From assembly GCA_028015205.1 (NCBI GenBank), contig CM051521.1, forward strand, positions 66,634,314-66,698,313: DNA of 64,000 nt. The letters run 5' to 3'. Position 1 is the first letter of the stretch. Each line of letters opens with the position of its first letter. A program made the position numbers and the translations under genes. Below, piece after piece: positions 51,005 through 60,430 of the stretch. The notes beneath the pieces were generated by a model. It searched no databases, had not been told where the DNA came from, and saw only the letters and a program-made list of their open reading frames with translations. The stretch comes from Mytilisepta virgata. Its lineage: Eukaryota; Mollusca; Bivalvia; Mytilida; Mytilidae.

Positions 51005-54000
51005 TCAAATTTTCTTGAACCACTTTGGTCGGTTCCTGCCAAGGTAAGGCATTAGCCTGTCAACATGGTAGGCTTTTGCCATCTGTTTTGCTGATTTTTG
51101 TATCAAATAAGTGGTACTGTCAATACACCTGGTTACAACATATGGGCCTTTCCATTTTGCACACAATTTATGACAAACACCAATTTTTCTCGATGGATCA
51201 TTCAACCATACTGGTTGTCCAACTTCAAAAATCCTTTTCTTTGATTTTACATCATAATGTCTCTTTTGATATTGTGTGTTCTTCTTCATATTATTACGAG
51301 CAATTTCATGAGCATTTTTCAATCTGTTTTGCAGGTCAGCAACATAACTTTCAAAGTTTTCTGAATCATTACTGGATAACTTTGGTTTTCCAATTACTGC
51401 CTGAAGTGGTAGAGTTACCTCCCTTCCAAAAGTCAAATAATTTGGTGTAAATCCTGTCGTGGCATGCACCGATGATCTATAGGCAAGAAGTACTTGAGGC
51501 AAATATTCGTCCCATACACGCTGATCTTTTACACAATACATACTTAGCATTTTGATCAAAGTGCGATTAAATCTTTCAACACATCCGTTGGATTGTGGGT
51601 GAAAACTTGTAGTTCTTGTTTTGTCAATCTTCAGATAATTACATAGTTGTTGAAATACACGAGATTCAAAATTTGATCCCTGGTCTGAATGTATTTGTAG
51701 AGGTGTACCAAACCGGCACACAAATTCATTCACCAATGTCTTGGCTACTGTGGTTGCTTCTTGATCTGGAATTCCATAAGCTTCAGTCCATTTTGTGAAA
51801 CAGTCAGTTAGTACTAAGCAGTATTTGTTACCATTTTTAGTCTTAGGGAGGGGGCCTAATATGTCAATAGCCACCCTTTCCATTGGAGCACCTACATTAT
51901 AGGTTCCTAATGGGGCCCTGTTTTGCATAATTACTGGTTTTCTTGAGGCACAGCCATCACAAGCTCTGATATAATCCTTAATATTCTGTTTCATTCCAGG
52001 CCAGTAGAAAGACTGTTTGACCTTTTCATACATTTTCTCTGCTCCAAGGTGGCCAGCTGATGGTATGTCATGGTAATACTTAAGTACAACACATTTGAGA
52101 GGATCTGGAACCACTAATCTTAGATATTCATGTTCAGCATTAATAAACCATTTCACATACAAAACACAGTTCTGAATCTCAAATCTGTCCCACATGTTCC
52201 ACAAAGTTTTTAAATCTACGGATTTATCAGAAACTGAATTCCACTCTGGTTTAGTACAACCTTCCTCAAATTTGACCAATAAAAATCTGATATTATTGTC
52301 TTCTAATTGTAATTTTCTAATAGAAGGAGCATCCCAACCCTGGAGTATAAACTGGTTTCTTGTTGAAGAGAAACCAGTTTGACTTCTTGTAATTACTCTT
52401 ATAAATGATGTTCTTTGCTTCTCATTATCTTCATCCTCACTTTCAGAATCAACATTGTGACGTTCTTGTCTACAACATGCTTTGCATGGGTTTCTGGAGA
52501 GTGCGTCTGCATTTCGATGTTTTAATCCAGTTCTGTGAATCACTGTCAGGTTGTAAGTTCCAAGCTCTTGTAACCATCTTGCAGTCTGACCTGTTGGTGT
52601 TTTAAGGCTCCTCATCCAGCTTACAGCAGAATTGTCTGTTCTCAATAAAATTGGTTGTCCATAAAGGTAGGAATGGAAGTGTCGTAATGCACATATGACA
52701 GCAAGGAGTTCTTTACGAGTCACACAGTAACTCTGCTCATGTTTATTCATGACTTTACTCATGTAAGCAATCACTTTTTCCTGTCCATCTTGTTCCTGGG
52801 AAAGTACTGCTCCCACTGCCTTATCACTGGCATCTGTGTCCAAAATAAATTTTAAGTCTGTTCTGGGATATCCAAGTATTGGTGGGGTTGTAAGAGCTTC
52901 TTTCAATTTATTAAAAGAATTTTCACTTTCTTCAGACCACTGGAAAACCCTATTTTTCTCACACAGTTGATGAAGTGGTCTTGCAATATCTGCAAATTTA
53001 GTTACAAATCGCCTGTAGTATGAACACAATCCAAGGAAACTTCGAAGTTGTTTTTGATTCTTTGGTTTTGGCCAATTTTGAACAGCTTCTGTCTTCTCGG
53101 GATCAGTTTGAATCCCATTTTCCGAAACAATATGTCCTAAAAATTTTACACTTTTCTGGAAAAATATGCACTTTGAAGGTTTTAATTTCAATCCTGCATC
53201 TATTAATCTGATAAAAACATTTTCCATTCTTTCCAATGACTGCTGAACTGATGATGCAGGTACAATAATATCATCAAGGTGTAATAAGCATTCTTCCCAC
53301 TGGAGTCCACGTAGCACATTCTCCATTAATCTTTCAAAACTGCTTGGTGCATTTGCAAGTCCAAAAGGCATCACACGAAACTGGTAAAGTCCCTGGCTGG
53401 TGGAAAATGCAGTCTTTTCCTTATCTGAAGTTTTCATGGACAGTTGCCAGAAACCACTATTTAGGTCCATACATCCGTACCATTTCGCAAAGGACAGTGA
53501 ATCCAAGCATTCGTCTATTCTTGGGAGGGGGTAAGCATCTTTCACAGTTACATAATTCAATTTTCTATAATCAACACAAAATCTTGTGCTGCCATCTTTC
53601 TTTATGACCAAAACTACTGGTGAAGACCATGCACTTGTTGATGGTTCAATTACTCCCCTCTGTAACATTTTCTGTATTTCTTCTTTTTCTATCTGTCTTT
53701 TTCCAAAAGGTAGTCTCCTTGGTGGTTGTCGAATTGGGGTTGCATTCCCAGTGTTAATGTAGTGTTGCACTAAATTTGTTTTTCCAAGGTCATCAGATGA
53801 TTTGGAAAATGCACTTTTATACTTTATTAGTAACTTGGCAAATTTTTCACTTTCTTCTTGTGTTAAATGAACAGAACTTCTTGCCCACAAATCTTCTAAA
53901 TAATCTGGCACATCTTGATTTTCACTACTGAAATTTTCATCAATTTCAATATGGCGTACAGGTACACTTTCTTTTTCATAAAAGGATTCACAGATTCCTA

Positions 54001-54769
54001 ACTTCATTCTTGGATACACAGTCACATCATTCTCACTATAATTATGAACACTAATAAATTTAATAGTTGCTGAATTCTTTATTAAACCAGGCATTACTGT
54101 GATATTCTTTTCTTCAAACAGGTGCACTGAAGGTTCAACCACACAATTTTCGCTTAGCTTTTCAGAATATGGAATCTCTACTGGTATGAACATCCAGGAA
54201 TTGGCAGGGATGGTAATCTGCTTACTTGCTTCCACTCGACATACCATTTGTGCTTCTCCAGCTACATAACACTTAATTTCGGTCTTTGTCGTTTGCAAAA
54301 CCATTCTTTCATAATCAATTTTCTTGACATAATTTAACAGGAAATCTTGCCCAATAATAGCATCTGGACAAATATCACACACAATAATGGTTTGTGGAAA
54401 GAGTATTCCATTAAAATTAATATTAATGGTATACTGACCGTAATTGGTAATTTCATTACCATTTACATCTCGGATACAAAGCCTAGAAGGCTGCAAACTA
54501 AACTTTTGGTTGTCCGAAAACTTATCAAAAATATGACAAGACAATAGAGAAGCAGTTGATCCAGTATCAATCAGAAATTCAACATGTTTACCAATTATCT
54601 CCCCCTTGGTATAAAAACCATTATCAAATTTTCCACCAATCTTTCCCAATTGTCCAATTCTTTTATTATATAAATCAAATTCACAATTTTCAATATATTC
54701 TGCTCCAGGCCTGTTTTGGAACTGTACCGTCGATTGTCGGCCCTTTACATCGACGGTTTGTAGTTTCCC
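51005..54769 (-). CDS. Pol polyprotein PR-RT-RH-IN of the 11.5-kb gypsy element
   Basis: The frame is open from the frameshift site at 54763-54769 to a stop at 51005; there is no need for the TTG at 54649 to be a start. The protease motif FLIDTGSTASLLS is near the N terminus. The reverse transcriptase carries WSSPVVLVIKKDGSTRFCVD and catalytic HLDDIIV; RNase H follows with DTDASDKAVGAVLS and TRKELLAV. The integrase has the HHCC zinc motif (HDIPSAGHLG to CDGCASRK), first Asp in VAIDILGPLPKT, second in HSDQGSNFE and Glu in HPQSNGCVERFNR. A C-terminal tail ends near HVDRLMPYLG. All catalytic residues are present and no stop interrupts the frame, so the enzyme looks functional. Domain order is the ordinary gypsy one, unlike its neighbour. 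Confidence 0.92.
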   Translation of the reverse strand, partial: GKLQTVDVKGRQSTVQFQNRPGAEYIENCEFDLYNKRIGQLGKIGGKFDNGFYTKGEIIGKHVEFLIDTGSTASLLSCHIFDKFSDNQKFSLQPSRLCIRDVNGNEITNYGQYTININFNGILFPQTIIVCDICPDAIIGQDFLLNYVKKIDYERMVLQTTKTEIKCYVAGEAQMVCRVEASKQITIPANSWMFIPVEIPYSEKLSENCVVEPSVHLFEEKNITVMPGLIKNSATIKFISVHNYSENDVTVYPRMKLGICESFYEKESVPVRHIEIDENFSSENQDVPDYLEDLWARSSVHLTQEESEKFAKLLIKYKSAFSKSSDDLGKTNLVQHYINTGNATPIRQPPRRLPFGKRQIEKEEIQKMLQRGVIEPSTSAWSSPVVLVIKKDGSTRFCVDYRKLNYVTVKDAYPLPRIDECLDSLSFAKWYGCMDLNSGFWQLSMKTSDKEKTAFSTSQGLYQFRVMPFGLANAPSSFERLMENVLRGLQWEECLLHLDDIIVPASSVQQSLERMENVFIRLIDAGLKLKPSKCIFFQKSVKFLGHIVSENGIQTDPEKTEAVQNWPKPKNQKQLRSFLGLCSYYRRFVTKFADIARPLHQLCEKNRVFQWSEESENSFNKLKEALTTPPILGYPRTDLKFILDTDASDKAVGAVLSQEQDGQEKVIAYMSKVMNKHEQSYCVTRKELLAVICALRHFHSYLYGQPILLRTDNSAVSWMRSLKTPTGQTARWLQELGTYNLTVIHRTGLKHRNADALSRNPCKACCRQERHNVDSESEDEDNEKQRTSFIRVITRSQTGFSSTRNQFILQGWDAPSIRKLQLEDNNIRFLLVKFEEGCTKPEWNSVSDKSVDLKTLWNMWDRFEIQNCVLYVKWFINAEHEYLRLVVPDPLKCVVLKYYHDIPSAGHLGAEKMYEKVKQSFYWPGMKQNIKDYIRACDGCASRKPVIMQNRAPLGTYNVGAPMERVAIDILGPLPKTKNGNKYCLVLTDCFTKWTEAYGIPDQEATTVAKTLVNEFVCRFGTPLQIHSDQGSNFESRVFQQLCNYLKIDKTRTTSFHPQSNGCVERFNRTLIKMLSMYCVKDQRVWDEYLPQVLLAYRSSVHATTGFTPNYLTFGREVTLPLQAVIGKPKLSSNDSENFESYVADLQNRLKNAHEIARNNMKKNTQYQKRHYDVKSKKRIFEVGQPVWLNDPSRKIGVCHKLCAKWKGPYVVTRCIDSTTYLIQKSAKQMAKAYHVDRLMPYLGRNRPKWFKKI
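54726..54769 (-). promoter_or_regulatory. Programmed -1 frameshift signal (GGGAAAC plus stem-loop)
   Basis: On the minus strand the gag frame reads G GGA AAC at 54769-54763, a canonical X XXY YYZ slippery heptamer. Five bases later a perfect 9-bp stem (ACCGTCGAT, 54757-54749, with ATCGACGGT, 54734-54726) encloses a 14-nt loop that contains the gag stop codon (54747-54745). Slipping back one base enters the pol frame, which is open from there. The loop's GGCC could also pair with GGCC about 15 bases downstream, which would make a pseudoknot. Confidence 0.85.
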
Positions 54770-55728
54770 TGCATATTCTCAGTTGTGGCTTGTTTGAATT
54801 TAGGTTGTCTGTCAGACAGCTGCATACACTTTTTATAAACTGGACAATCTCTGTACATATGGTTAGTAGAATCACAAACAAAACACTTGAATGGTTGTCT
54901 CTTCTGGTACTGAACTTGTTTATTTTGTGTACTATTGGGTCTGTTGGTAGTCTGTTCAAGCCTGGCAATTCTGGCTGTCAGATGATCAAAACCTGTAGCC
55001 TGGTCTTCTTCATCTCCAGTAATTTTTCTAACTGTTACTTTCTTTTTGTCTTGGGTCTGGGGTTCTCCTAGTATTGCTTCATACCGCTCAATCACTTGAA
55101 TGGCATCAAACACAGTTTCACATTCTTTATCAATGCATTTGCACTTCATTTCAAGGGAAATAGATTTATACAACTGGTTCAATGCAAGAGCTTCCTGAGC
55201 TCTAGAATCCAGGTTGGCATAAGCTTTCTGTGAAAGCTGTCTTAGGTCATCACCTAACAAGGCAATAGATTCGCCTGGCAAACGTTTTCTTGATTCAAAT
55301 CTTGAAAGCCAGCGGTTTTGCTGCCTGGTACATCCAAATCTCTGCTGCAATTTTTCTACAAGGACATCATAATTTCTTCTTTCAGCTTGGTTAAGGCTAA
55401 TGTAAAATGTGCGGGCAGGACCACGTAAACTGGCTGCTAAAGTAAGGACTCTATCTTTGTTAGTCAATCCTCCAAGCTCAACACAATCTTGAAAATGAGA
55501 AAAGTATTCTTCCCAGTCTGTTCTACCACTGTAGGACTCTGGTTTGATGTAAAATCTGTGATTACCTCCCTTTGGCCCATCATTTATGTCTCCTCTATCT
55601 CTTCTAGGTAGGTGCAAAATATCATCTTCATAATCAGATTCCTGGTCACTTTGGGCATCTCTGTCTCCCTGGCCAACTTCAGGGTTTAGTATGTTAAATT
55701 CTATTTCATTGTCAGGAGTCTCTGCCAT
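54745..55728 (-). CDS. Gag protein of the 11.5-kb gypsy element
   Basis: 327 codons from ATG 55728. An acidic N terminus (DQESDYEDDILHLPRRD) is followed by a capsid-like helical region with YSGRTDWEEYFSHFQDCVEL, AASLRGPARTFYISL and FGCTRQQNRWLSRFESRKRL, the usual Ty3-type Gag fold. A coiled segment and one CCHC knuckle, CFVCDSTNHMYRDC (residues about 278-291), bind RNA. The stop lies inside the frameshift hairpin, so a minority of ribosomes would produce Gag-Pol. The frame is intact. Confidence 0.88.
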   Translation of the reverse strand: MAETPDNEIEFNILNPEVGQGDRDAQSDQESDYEDDILHLPRRDRGDINDGPKGGNHRFYIKPESYSGRTDWEEYFSHFQDCVELGGLTNKDRVLTLAASLRGPARTFYISLNQAERRNYDVLVEKLQQRFGCTRQQNRWLSRFESRKRLPGESIALLGDDLRQLSQKAYANLDSRAQEALALNQLYKSISLEMKCKCIDKECETVFDAIQVIERYEAILGEPQTQDKKKVTVRKITGDEEDQATGFDHLTARIARLEQTTNRPNSTQNKQVQYQKRQPFKCFVCDSTNHMYRDCPVYKKCMQLSDRQPKFKQATTENMQGNYKPSM

Positions 55729-55888
55729 TCTTATCCTTTATTTCAAAAATATGGTAACAGGTAAAACATCACGAAAAAATCATGCGACACAATTTCAACA
55801 TTCAACATAAAGTTTTAGGGAATTTCACCATCACATCGAGCTACAAATTACTTAGGTTCGAATCACTGGATTGTCCTGAAAATAGACA

Positions 55889-55906
55889 ATCCCACTTCTG
55901 ACACCA
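55889..55906 (-). other. Primer binding site, tRNA-Leu
   Basis: TGGTGTCAGAAGTGGGAT on the minus strand, three bases from the 5' LTR, matches the 3' end of tRNA-Leu (CAA type in animals). Confidence 0.85.
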
Positions 55907-55909
55907 GTT

Positions 55910-57317
55910 TGTAAGGGGACCAGGGGTCTTGTCAGGATAGACATCATCTTCTGTTTACACTAGCCAGGGTGCCAATTCTAAAGTCTCTGATTTGATCCAG
56001 CCTGTACTTATTTTACTATATAAAATCCAGGGAGGAGGAATTCTAATACGGTAATTTTGCCAGACCAAAATCGCCAATACATGCACACTTGACTGCAGAT
56101 GATTGGAGTAACCATTTGTTCAACCTTGGTAAGTTTTCATGTATGTATAATTATCAACTACATAATTTCAGTTCCATCTTGTAGTAAAACAAAGATAAAT
56201 CACAGGGCAGTATAATTTATTAATCTGTTTTGATCTATTCTTTTTCTGTTATGAACAAAGTATAACAATACAACATATTCTTAAATATTATGATCCACCA
56301 CCTGGCAAAATATTGTGCTGGCACATCCAAATTACAATTGGCACATCCAGAATATTATAACACTAAAACTGGACAAAACTATGGTCGAAAAATACAATTC
56401 TGGAGATATGTCTCTAGTTTTGTATTTACCGCTCTTGGCAGCTATTCGCCATTTCTGACAGTTGCCCCCGCTTATATAGGAAAATTCTGGGTCACATGAC
56501 GCCGATTGACCAATCGCGGTAATCGTTATAAAAATACCTCGAGGAGCAGTGCCAGGATTTGGGATGAACTTTCGTGTTTATTGAACTAATTATTACATGT
56601 CAGCTTGCCAGCTTCTTGCCAATTATTAGCCATGGCTATATAGAAATTAGGTAAATAGGTATGAACATGAGAAAATATTAAAAATGTAACCGGGCAAGCG
56701 TAAAACCATTTGCCAGGCAGTGGCGGTATAATACAAAAATGGCGTAGCAGACTGTAATTTGGCTGTCTGCAAATAATTCCCACAAAACGTACATTATATC
56801 AATAAACTTCACATGAATAAGTATAACCAATAAGATTATTAGCGTTGCAATGCTTTGAAAATAGACATTACATATTTTTACATGCCCTAATAATTATAGC
56901 AGACGACTTTTGTCGGAAACGATAAAACTTTGTAGACGACGTTTGTTTACATTTTGAAACTTGGAAAAACGTGAAATATGTGCCTTTTTCTTGAATAAAG
57001 TGATCAATTATCATTATAAAATATGAATTCATTATAAAATACGTTAAGCACACGAAATTTGAGCCCTGTGAAATTTTGGAAACAATTATTTCAACATTGT
57101 AACTGACAACAATTCTCAATATTGTAAAAATCCTAACTTCCATTGTCACACTGTGACAGAATTAATTAACAACTTTTATTGAATAATTATTAATAAAAAC
57201 ACTATTAACTTGGTTTAAAGAGAATTAATTTAACTTGAAACATTTTAACATTATAAAAATAATTTGGAAACATTGGAAATAAAAAAAATGTTGGGCCTTA
57301 GGGCCCTACCTCTAACA
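55910..57317 (-). repeat. 5' LTR of the 11.5-kb gypsy element (1408 bp)
   Basis: Same ends as the 3' LTR but 232 bp shorter, the gap falling after GGTCGAAAAATAC. Since LTRs are identical on insertion, the difference arose afterwards, as a deletion here or an insertion in the other. Confidence 0.9.
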
Positions 57318-57321
57318 ATAT

Positions 57322-58453
57322 CCACCGTCGACTCTTTCAACCGCTCGGACTGATGGCTCAAGTCGATGACGAATAGGGGATAGAGATGAAGTCGGAGGGA
57401 TTGATGCCGCCGTTGCTCAGCAGACTTTCCATGCTATAGAATTTCTTGCGGAATTCGGCGGCCTCCTTATAGACCCTGGCGACCCTGCATTGGGTGAAGC
57501 TGGCATTGAAGTCCACGGCGGGATAGCGCTCCACATTGAGGGTCACATGGATATTTCGCAATTGGCAGTGGTCCTGGTCATTGCCCCTTTCGGTCTGAAA
57601 GGCGACAGATTCATCGCGGTTTTTCTCGCCCGCTTTTAGCGGCTAGACGCCAGTGAAATTGTGAGGTCTGGGGCACGGCTATGGAGTCGCACTGCCTCAT
57701 GCGAAATCCACAATCGATCTTGCTCTGGATGGTCTTATAGAGCCGCAGCTTCTTTTCGTCGGAGGGGATGACGTGGGGGACGAACCAGGAGACCTTGCTC
57801 AAGCGCACTCTGGCCACCTCGTTGACGGCGGCGGCTCGGAGGATAGCATTTGCATCCGAATCGCGCACCAGGGAGAGCTCGTGTTTGAATCCGTAGACGA
57901 TCTTATCGTAGTCCTCAGCAAAGCCAAAGTCGTGCTTCAGGGGAATGGTGAAGGAAAATGTGCCCTTATCGGCGGGTTTGGTGATGATATACCCGTGGCG
58001 TGCTGCAAATCCAACGTTATCTGCCTCGGCATCTGCCGTGGAGTCTTTGAACCATAGCTGGTTGAGACCTTGCGATTTGGAGAAGTCGTCGGGGTACGTC
58101 AGCATTCCTAGCATGGTGGTGGCGATACCGGGGTCGTTGAGGTGCTCGATTTGCTGGCCGGAGAGTCGGTAGCTGATGCTACGAAAGAGATACATGGCAC
58201 CGTTATGGACGAGCGATACCAGATTGGCGTCGGCATATGCGGAGCCATCATTCTTCTGAAGACGGCCTTCAATCAAGAGATAGCTTTCGGCAGGGTGGAG
58301 GAATAGATCCTGGGTCTCGATATTGATGCGTATTTCTGCGCCTGCATTATTCAGCTGGGCCCCGGCTTGAGGTTCGTATTCGTGAACCTGATACTCCTGG
58401 AGACTTTCATCGAAAGTCAGTCCTTCGGTGATAGTGAGAATATCGGCCATCAT
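57322..58453 (-). pseudogene. Major capsid protein, double jelly-roll type, main part (element B)
   Basis: From ATG 58453 (within TATAGATAAATATATG) an open frame of 280 codons runs to 57611. A second frame (57358-57561) continues the homology with NIHVTLNVERYPAVDFNASF and EFRKKFYSMESLLSNGG, and a third follows to the LTR edge. Characteristic blocks are NNAGAEIRINIETQDLFLHP, SYLLIEGRLQKNDG, MYLFRSISYRLSGQQIEHLN and SKVSWFVPHV. These match the Maverick hexon-like capsid protein, which forms trimers in an icosahedral shell. At least two frameshifts plus the 11.5-kb insertion at its 3' end break the gene; the last 31 codons are at 45746-45840. It starts 4 bases after the pVI-like stop. Confidence 0.8.
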
Positions 58454-58457
58454 ATAT

Positions 58458-58811
58458 TTATCTATAGCGCCGGACGAAGTTGTGGATGCCCCCGCCTGAG
58501 ATGAGATTATTGAGACGGACCTGCTGCTGCAAAGTCCTCTTGGACTTGGTGGGTGGTGCTGGGGGAGTCTTCTTGCGGGGCTTCTGGGACTTCCGGATCA
58601 CTTTATCCAAGACGTGGTCAACGGTTTTGGAGGCTCCCTTTTCCACTCCCTCCAGGGCTGCATTGGTAGCGACGCTCACGGCCTTACTACCCAACGTCTT
58701 GGCGGTGGAGGAGGTAAGCACCCGTCCGGCTATATTGGCGATGGTATCGAAAAGGCCTCGTCCGCCGACAGTATACTTCCGGCGATAACCGTGATTCACT
58801 ACTAAAGGCAT
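58458..58811 (-). CDS. Small basic pVI-like minor capsid protein (element B)
   Basis: 117 codons from ATG 58811, preceded by CTAAATAAATTTACGATG. Basic ends (MPLVVNHGYRRKY; IHNFVRRYR) flank an amphipathic segment GRGLFDTIANIAGRVLTSST and AALEGVEKGASKTVDHVLDK, then a Lys/Pro-rich linker (RKSQKPRKKTPPAPPTKSKR). Adenovirus pVI and its Maverick counterparts carry a similar amphipathic helix that disrupts membranes during entry and line the inside of the capsid. The position next to the major capsid gene supports this. The frame is intact. The sequence match is by layout rather than by a strict motif. Confidence 0.5.
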   Translation of the reverse strand: MPLVVNHGYRRKYTVGGRGLFDTIANIAGRVLTSSTAKTLGSKAVSVATNAALEGVEKGASKTVDHVLDKVIRKSQKPRKKTPPAPPTKSKRTLQQQVRLNNLISGGGIHNFVRRYR

Positions 58812-58822
58812 CGTAAATTTAT

Positions 58823-59659
58823 TTAGAGGAGCTTCCGATGCAGCTTCTCGTATTCATCCCTGCTGATATGACCGGACTTCCTCATGGCGTCGAGGATGGC
58901 CACGATTTCGTTGCGCACCCCATTATTTCCAGCCCTATAAGAGGCAGCGCAAAATTCTAGACGATCCATCAGCGAATCAAATTCTTTTGGCAGGAATACC
59001 GTTTGGAGTCCAGTACCAGACTTATCTTGCCGGTAGATGTGTGAGACGATATCTTTGCATTTATAGCTTCGGTTGGACTTTGGAGTCCGCGAGAGGACGG
59101 AATTTCCTTGGTACATGGCGTTCGAAGCTCGAAGGATATCGCCATAGGTCATCAGGTCTTCAGGATCGAACGATTCGGGACGCTTCTTGACCATGAGCTC
59201 CCAAAGGCCGGGGGTGCCTTTATAGCGCACGCCATCGACGAAGATATCATCCCCATCAAAGGTGACGGGCAAACTCCCGATCATGATGGCGTCGTCCTCC
59301 GCCCTCAATCCAAAGGTATGGTCGGCGCGAGGAGTCATACTGAGCTGTAGATACTGAGTCCCTCGCGGACCTAATTGGGTATCATGAGGTGCTTCAATGG
59401 GTAGTGGATCGGCAAATTCAGCAGGGGGAGGCAAGGCTGGCATCGGCGCGGGCAATTCCTCTATTGTTTTAGTAATCTTCGAGGCAGCTTCCTTTTGAGC
59501 TTCCACCATGGGCTTGAACATCCTGGAGAGGTCTCGACTAAGTCCAATCTTGTCGAGGCGGTGCTGCATATTGCTAACCTGAATGCTACGCTTGGCATCC
59601 TGCAATTCCCTAGCGAGCGCCTCACGCTGCTTGGGGTCGGTAATCTTGATGAACGTCAT
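58823..59659 (-). CDS. Conserved Maverick protein of unknown function (element B)
   Basis: The promoter motif CTATAAATAAAATG sets the start at 59659, giving 278 codons; an in-frame extension to 59728 runs through the 22-bp repeats and is unlikely. Residues 1-75 are helical and charged (DPKQREALARELQDAKRS). A Pro-rich hinge (EELPAPMPALPPPAEF) follows. A compact domain has FGLRAEDDAIMIGSLPVTFD, DIFVDGVRYKGTPGLWELMV and KSNRSYKCKDIVSHIYRQ, and a final helix ends RDEYEKLHRKLL. The DGxRYKGTPGLWELM block recurs in predicted proteins of many invertebrates and marks Maverick-derived loci. A virion role is plausible from its place in the late cluster, but no function is known to me. The frame is intact. 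Confidence 0.6.
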   Translation of the reverse strand: MTFIKITDPKQREALARELQDAKRSIQVSNMQHRLDKIGLSRDLSRMFKPMVEAQKEAASKITKTIEELPAPMPALPPPAEFADPLPIEAPHDTQLGPRGTQYLQLSMTPRADHTFGLRAEDDAIMIGSLPVTFDGDDIFVDGVRYKGTPGLWELMVKKRPESFDPEDLMTYGDILRASNAMYQGNSVLSRTPKSNRSYKCKDIVSHIYRQDKSGTGLQTVFLPKEFDSLMDRLEFCAASYRAGNNGVRNEIVAILDAMRKSGHISRDEYEKLHRKLL

Positions 59660-59676
59660 TTTATTTATAGCATCGC

Positions 59677-59764
59677 GAACGCCCCTAAGCGTTTGATCGA
59701 ACGCCCTTAAGCGTTTGATCGAACGCACCTAAGCGTTGGATTGATCATCCCTAAGCGAGGAATA
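59677..59764. promoter_or_regulatory. Four 22-bp repeats (iteron-like) in an otherwise gapless cluster
   Basis: Units at 59677, 59699, 59721 and 59743 read GAACGCCCCTAAGCGTTTGA then TC, with increasing divergence in units 3 and 4. Joined units create the imperfect palindrome CGTTTGATCGAACG. They fill the 112-bp gap between the Cys-rich gene stop (59772) and the next start (59659), while other gaps in this cluster are 4-14 bp. Confidence 0.65.
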
Positions 59765-59771
59765 GCATCTG

Positions 59772-60422
59772 TCAGCGTTGAGGAAGCTCATATGAACCGC
59801 CCATGCGACACTCTGAGGAGCAGAATGGTTTGCGACCGGCCCTCTGCACGCCTTCGAGGCGATCGTACTCCCCCACCATCCGGACTTTTACGCCTGACCA
59901 GAGGGTGGCAAATTTGGGTATGCATATAGTCTCCTCGCGGATATGGTGCAAAGCCTTGCCGTGAGCGATCCAAGCGCCACACCGATAGCATACTTCATGG
60001 TATAGCTTCGAGTGCCTCTTGCATTTATCACTGCCCGATATGGAGGGATACGTGCACTGATGGCCACGGACGGTCTTGATGCAGCACGGTGGTCCGGGCG
60101 GTGGCTTAGGTTTGCGGCGGGGGTGGGAGTTATAGGTCCTTCCTTCGAAATCCTCATCCTTGATGGGGTGGTTCCACTCAGCACCGCATCTATACTTGCA
60201 GATATATCCCGGGATCTCGTAGTTAATAAGCACAAGCTCCCACTTGTGCTTGCATTCAGCAAGGAGTGGTGGTGGGGACTCGGACTCATTCTCAAACTCC
60301 CCATCTGGTGGGGACTCGGACTCATTCTCAAACTCCCCATCTGGTGGGTACTCGGACTCATTCTCAAACTCCTGATCCGAGTCCCATTCATTCTCCAAGA
60401 CAAATTCCTTCAAGTGATCCAT
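59772..60422 (-). CDS. Acidic-repeat, Cys/His-rich protein of unknown function (element B)
   Basis: 216 codons from ATG 60422 (CTAAGATAAAGAATGG). The first 55 residues are three acidic repeats of 12 residues (PPDGEFENESES), matching a 36-bp DNA repeat. The rest holds paired Cys/His ligands: ECKHKWELVL...YICKYRCGAEW near 55-85, CCIKTVRGHQC...DKCKRHSK near 112-137, CYRCGAW near 145, and FCSSECRMGG near the end. This suggests two or three zinc sites. The pattern could bind nucleic acid or protein, but I do not recognise a family. The upstream ATPase stop is only 8 bases away, so the two genes form one cluster. Confidence 0.5.
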   Translation of the reverse strand: MDHLKEFVLENEWDSDQEFENESEYPPDGEFENESESPPDGEFENESESPPPLLAECKHKWELVLINYEIPGYICKYRCGAEWNHPIKDEDFEGRTYNSHPRRKPKPPPGPPCCIKTVRGHQCTYPSISGSDKCKRHSKLYHEVCYRCGAWIAHGKALHHIREETICIPKFATLWSGVKVRMVGEYDRLEGVQRAGRKPFCSSECRMGGSYELPQR

Positions 60423-60430
60423 TCTTTATC

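Larger units (their letters stand above)
45841..57317 (-). mobile_element. Ty3/gypsy retrotransposon with extra 3' ORFs, 11.5 kb
   Basis: LTRs at 45841-47480 and 55910-57317 start TGTAAGGGG and end CTCTAACA; ATAT flanks both sides. Transcription is on the minus strand: 5' LTR, tRNA-Leu primer site, gag, pol by -1 frameshift, about 1 kb without a gene, two extra reading frames, polypurine tract and 3' LTR. It is inserted in the major capsid gene of element B in the same orientation. The LTRs differ by a few substitutions and one 232-bp length difference, so it is young but older than the Gmr1-like element. Confidence 0.9.

Noticed and set aside
51005..54649. Pol as an independently initiated protein starting at 54649
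   Set aside because: The codon at 54649 is TTG, and the frame is open upstream to a canonical slippery site within gag.
55852..55906. GGTTCGAATC near the tRNA-Leu-like 3' end, suggesting a tRNA gene
   Set aside because: Only the T-loop-like word and the 18-base primer site are present; no D or anticodon arm can be drawn. It is the retrotransposon primer binding site.
59660..59728. N-terminal extension of the conserved unknown protein to an upstream initiator
   Set aside because: The extra codons are translations of the 22-bp repeats, and the TAAATAAAATG motif marks the ATG at 59659.
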